Source of the DNA: an archaeon
Lineage (GTDB): Archaea; Asgardarchaeota; Hermodarchaeia; Hermodarchaeales; Hermodarchaeaceae
Assembly: GCA_016550395.1 (NCBI GenBank)
Contig: JABXGY010000401.1
Coordinates: 1-7,952, forward strand
DNA length: 7,952 nucleotides
Reading direction: 5' to 3'
Shown in pieces: positions 5,513 through 7,952 of this stretch. The position numbers were made by a program, and so were the translations under genes. Each line of letters begins with the position of its first letter. Positions within the stretch are counted from its first letter, which is position 1. The notes under the pieces are model-generated. The model was not told where the DNA came from and did not search any database. It was given only the letters and a program-made list of their open reading frames with translations.

Positions 5513-5534
5513 TTTGATTCTTCCATTTTACAGC

Positions 5535-6464
5535 CTAAAGGAGTAAGGCTAGTACAGCTTTTTCTGTGTGAAGCCGATTCTCTGCTTGATCCCAAACGAC
5601 ACTGTGAGATCCCTCAATAACATTATCAGTGATTTCTTCATCACGATGTGCCGGTAGGCAATGCATGACTATACTATGGGGAGCCGCTAATTTCACAAGG
5701 GATTCATTGACCTGAAAGTTAGGAAGGAAGGCAGCAAGGCGTTTGTTCCGTTCCTTATCTTGTCCCATGGACACGAAGACATCAGTATAGATGACGTCGG
5801 CATCTTGAACTGCTGCTTTGGCATCATTGGTAACTTCAACTTTACTCATGTTTTCTTCAGCACGTGCTCGAGAGATTTTTGTAACCTTCGGATTGGGTTC
5901 ATAACCGGTAGGTGTGGCAACAGTGACTTCCAATCCCATTGTGGCACCACTCAGCATCAAAGAATGGCAGACATTATTGCCGTCTCCGACATATACTAGC
6001 TTTAAACCTTCCAATTCATGCAATTTCTCCCTTATAGTGAGAAGATCGGCTAGAGCTTGGCAGGGATGGTACATCGGTGTTAGCGCATTAATTACAGGAA
6101 CGGAGCTGTATTCAGCGAGTTCAACAACGTGTTCATGGTTGGTGGCTCGAATTACTATGCCGTGGAGATATCGGCTAAGTACACGAGCTGTATCAGCAAT
6201 TGGTTCGCCACGGCTCAATTGTAGTTCCTGCGAACTGAGAAACAATGAATCGCCGGAGAGTTCATTGATTGCCACTTCAAAACTCACGCGTGTTCGTGTT
6301 GATGGGCGTTCAAATATCATACCTACAGATTTTCCAAGAAGGCTTGTTCCTAATTCACTGCGATACCGTAGGCGTTTCAACTCTGCGGCGGTATCAAGGA
6401 GTAGTTGAATCTCTTCACGCGTGTAATCTTTCAAACTTAACAAATGTCGTCCTTTCAATTCCAT
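5535..6464 (-). CDS. argF: Ornithine carbamoyltransferase
   Basis: The cytoplasmic enzyme transfers carbamoyl from carbamoyl phosphate to L-ornithine, giving citrulline, in arginine synthesis. Counting from the ATG at 6464 it has 309 residues, normal for the family. The carbamoyl-phosphate site STRTR is at 55-59 and HPCQ at 133-136. The ornithine-binding SMG loop at 232-234 separates it from aspartate carbamoyltransferase, and HCLPAHR (268-274) carries the catalytic-site Cys. DGNNVCHS (161-168) is also typical. The reading frame stays open to a TTG at 6503, but those 13 extra residues lack family resemblance, while MELKGRHLLSL is the expected beginning. The Shine-Dalgarno is weak (GTGAT, 4 bases away). 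The gene is 87 bases after ftsY, has its own promoter candidate and leads into dtdA. It is the only biosynthetic gene in this information-processing cluster. Confidence 0.95.
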   Translation of the reverse strand: MELKGRHLLSLKDYTREEIQLLLDTAAELKRLRYRSELGTSLLGKSVGMIFERPSTRTRVSFEVAINELSGDSLFLSSQELQLSRGEPIADTARVLSRYLHGIVIRATNHEHVVELAEYSSVPVINALTPMYHPCQALADLLTIREKLHELEGLKLVYVGDGNNVCHSLMLSGATMGLEVTVATPTGYEPNPKVTKISRARAEENMSKVEVTNDAKAAVQDADVIYTDVFVSMGQDKERNKRLAAFLPNFQVNESLVKLAAPHSIVMHCLPAHRDEEITDNVIEGSHSVVWDQAENRLHTEKAVLALLL

Positions 6465-6514
6465 CGTTATCACACACAGTGAAACCAACGATGAAACCTG
6501 CAATCATTGATGCC

Positions 6515-6527
6515 TTTTAGCCTTTGT
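6515..6527 (-). promoter_or_regulatory. Candidate promoter for argF-dtdA
   Basis: ACAAAGG-CTAAAA on the minus strand resembles BRE plus a weak TATA box, with a predicted start near 6490 and a leader of about 25 bases. It lies in the 87-base gap after ftsY. The TATA part departs from consensus. Confidence 0.3.
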
Positions 6528-6533
6528 GTCGCC

Positions 6534-6546
6534 CAAACTTAGTTTG
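6534..6546 (-). repeat. Short inverted repeat after ftsY
   Basis: CAAAC-TAA-GTTTG on the minus strand, preceded by TTTTT directly after the ftsY stop codon. It could form a five-pair hairpin at the 3' end of the ftsY message or sit just upstream of the argF promoter as a protein site. It is too short to decide. Confidence 0.3.
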
Positions 6547-6551
6547 AAAAA

Positions 6552-7463
6552 TTACTTGATAGGTGCGATTTTTTCCGTGAACCATTCGGGATTGAAAGTT
6601 TCGAGATCAGAATATTTCTGACCCACACCGACAAAGATTATTGGTTTGCCTGTGGCAATCGCTATTGAGAGCGCTGCACCACCTTTCGCATCAGCATCAA
6701 CTTTTGTTAGCACCGCAGCGTCAATTCCAATTTTTTCATTAAAGGTCTTGGCCTGTTCAATAGCATCATTACCTGCAAGGGCATCACCTACAAAAACTAC
6801 TAAATCAGGCTCTGCAACACGATGAATTTTTTGAAGTTCAGCCATGAGATTCTTATCTGTTTGCATCCGCCCTGCGGTATCAATCAATACAACATTAACT
6901 CCACGGGCCCTAGCATGATTAATTGCATCAAAGGCTACAGAGGCCGGATCGGAACCATAAGGTCTGCTGAGGACGCGGACTTTGAGTCGATCTGCGTGTG
7001 TTTGGATTTGTTCGGTACTTCCGGCCCGAAAGGTATCGGCGCATGCGAGAACGACAGTGTATCCCCTTTTTTGAAGCATATGCGTTATTTTGGCGATTGT
7101 TGTTGTTTTCCCAGTGCCATTTACTCCCAAAAACATGATAGTGAGAGGTTCATTTGCCTTTTTTCGCTGTTCAAGTAGTTTAAAAAGATCAACTGGAGAG
7201 TCAGGTGTTAACGCATCTAAAATGGCATCATAGAGCGCTTCACGGATTGTGTCCTTTTTACTTTGTAACCGTCCAATTTGAACTCCTTCAAGAGCTTCTT
7301 TTACACGATCATTGATTCGTTCAGCGGCCTCATAAGCTACATCGTTGGCGAGTAGAGCCATTTGGAGATCTGAGAGCGCTTCATCAAGGTTCTTTTCGCT
7401 AATCTCTTTAAGGGTAATCTTTTGGATGAATCCATCCACTGCTTTACGAAGTTTTTCAAACAC
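6552..7463 (-). CDS. ftsY: Signal recognition particle receptor FtsY (SR-alpha)
   Basis: FtsY is the membrane-associated GTPase that docks SRP-ribosome complexes at the translocon through reciprocal GTPase activation with SRP54. The 303 residues comprise a short helical N domain (about 1-95; ALLANDVAYEAAERI) and the G domain: G1 GVNGTGKTT (113-121), the insertion-box/G2 region DTFRAGSTEQ (143-152), G3 DTAGR (195-199), G4 TKVDAD (253-258) and the closing GVGQKYSDLETF (279-290). There is no long acidic A domain, as is usual in archaea. The start is GTG at 7463: GGGG lies 8 bases upstream, and the MFEKLRKAV beginning is typical. The gene follows pfdA by 25 bases, a widespread archaeal pair. Confidence 0.96.
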   Translation of the reverse strand: MFEKLRKAVDGFIQKITLKEISEKNLDEALSDLQMALLANDVAYEAAERINDRVKEALEGVQIGRLQSKKDTIREALYDAILDALTPDSPVDLFKLLEQRKKANEPLTIMFLGVNGTGKTTTIAKITHMLQKRGYTVVLACADTFRAGSTEQIQTHADRLKVRVLSRPYGSDPASVAFDAINHARARGVNVVLIDTAGRMQTDKNLMAELQKIHRVAEPDLVVFVGDALAGNDAIEQAKTFNEKIGIDAAVLTKVDADAKGGAALSIAIATGKPIIFVGVGQKYSDLETFNPEWFTEKIAPIK

Positions 7464-7488
7464 CTCAATAGCCCCAAAAATAGTTTCC

Positions 7489-7941
7489 CTATGGTTGTTT
7501 TGATGGTTGTTGCTGGGCGGATTGAATTAATTGATTGAGTTGAGATTGACTGGCTTCTAGCTGATTTTGAGTGTTGCGTAGCTGTTCTTGTTGACGTTTA
7601 GCAAGATCCGTTAGTTGTTTTTGTTGTTCTTCGAATCGCGTAAGGGCTTCGTCCACAGTTCTCTCAGCTGCAAACCCAGCACCCATTGAGGTGACCACCC
7701 GTTTATTATCAGTAAGCTGGACATAGAGGTGAATTCCCGAGCCTATATTGACCATGATTTCATCTCCAGGTTTGTGGTTTTTCAATTCGCGGACGGCCAC
7801 CGCGGTTTCAACCAGCCGTTGTAACTGGAGATCAATCATTTGAAGGTTATTTTGTCCCCGAACCATTTCTTCTTCGAGGGCTTGAATTGTGGCTATTAAA
7901 CGTTGAGCTAATTGCTCTGACTCAGCGGGTGGTTGTGCCAT
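7489..7941 (-). CDS. pfdA: Prefoldin subunit alpha (GimC alpha)
   Basis: Two alpha and four beta subunits make the jellyfish-shaped prefoldin that holds unfolded nascent proteins for the thermosome. The 150-residue protein shows the alpha-class pattern: an N-terminal coiled coil (about 5-55), a central beta-hairpin region with KPGDEIMVNIGSGIHLYVQL (about 57-76) and VTSMGAGFAAERTVDEA, and a C-terminal coiled coil (about 95-142). The C-terminal coil and tail are very rich in Gln. The ATG at 7941 gives a product of family-typical length; only 11 bases of upstream sequence are visible and they show no Shine-Dalgarno, so a preceding gene or leaderless start cannot be judged. It lies 25 bases before ftsY. 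Confidence 0.93.
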   Translation of the reverse strand: MAQPPAESEQLAQRLIATIQALEEEMVRGQNNLQMIDLQLQRLVETAVAVRELKNHKPGDEIMVNIGSGIHLYVQLTDNKRVVTSMGAGFAAERTVDEALTRFEEQQKQLTDLAKRQQEQLRNTQNQLEASQSQLNQLIQSAQQQPSKQP

Positions 7942-7952
7942 GATAATAAATC

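Noticed and set aside
5914..6408. 164-codon plus-strand open frame opposite argF
   Set aside because: Antisense shadow of a clear ornithine carbamoyltransferase gene; composition is not protein-like.
6415..6507. 30-codon frame starting at an ATG before argF and overlapping its start, a possible regulatory leader peptide
   Set aside because: No good Shine-Dalgarno, no arginine run, and archaeal arginine leader peptides of this kind are not established; it is best explained by chance.
1..7952. Defence system, mobile element, CRISPR array or toxin-antitoxin pair
   Set aside because: All sizeable coding regions are accounted for by housekeeping families; no direct-repeat array, transposase or integrase is present.

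Overview
This is an archaeal chromosomal fragment dominated by translation, transcription and protein-export genes. The archaeal call rests on the stalk proteins P0 and L12 (L12 ends in GLGALFG), an Spt5-type NGN-KOW factor, a Sec61-gamma-type SecE, prefoldin alpha, a DtdA/GEK1-type D-aminoacyl-tRNA deacylase and a NIP7-like protein. Shine-Dalgarno sequences of the GGAGG/GGTGA type precede most genes. The phylum cannot be fixed by eye. The run pfdA-ftsY-secE-spt5-L11-L1-P0-L12 recalls the TACK layout more than the usual euryarchaeal one, so a TACK or Asgard relative is a low-confidence guess.

Layout. On the plus strand, bases 2-738 hold the 3' end of an RNA cytosine-5 methyltransferase (NOP2/Sun family) overlapped by a NIP7-like PUA-domain gene; both look like ribosome-assembly factors. 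They converge on a long minus-strand series. In transcription order (right to left) this is pfdA (prefoldin alpha), ftsY (SRP receptor), argF (ornithine carbamoyltransferase), dtdA (D-aminoacyl-tRNA deacylase), secE, spt5, rpl11, rpl1, rpl10 (P0) and rpl12. A 65-codon plus-strand gene for a two-helix membrane protein lies alone in the roughly 500-base gap between spt5 and rpl11.

How they fit together. FtsY and SecE serve co-translational membrane targeting and insertion, prefoldin receives nascent chains, Spt5 is the RNA polymerase processivity factor, and L11, L1, P0 and L12 form the L1 arm and factor-binding stalk of the large subunit. DtdA proofreads charged tRNA. ArgF is the only plain metabolic gene. 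Candidate BRE/TATA promoters precede secE, rpl11, rpl12, argF and the small membrane gene, so the series is probably several transcription units.

No defence system, mobile element, CRISPR array, tRNA or rRNA gene was found. The points most worth checking are a P0 that ends right after its L12-binding helices without the usual acidic GLGxLFG tail, the small membrane gene inserted antisense in the spt5-rpl11 interval, the likely private leader of rpl12, and short RNA hairpins (a cUUCGg tetraloop after the NIP7-like gene and a stem covering the rpl11 Shine-Dalgarno).
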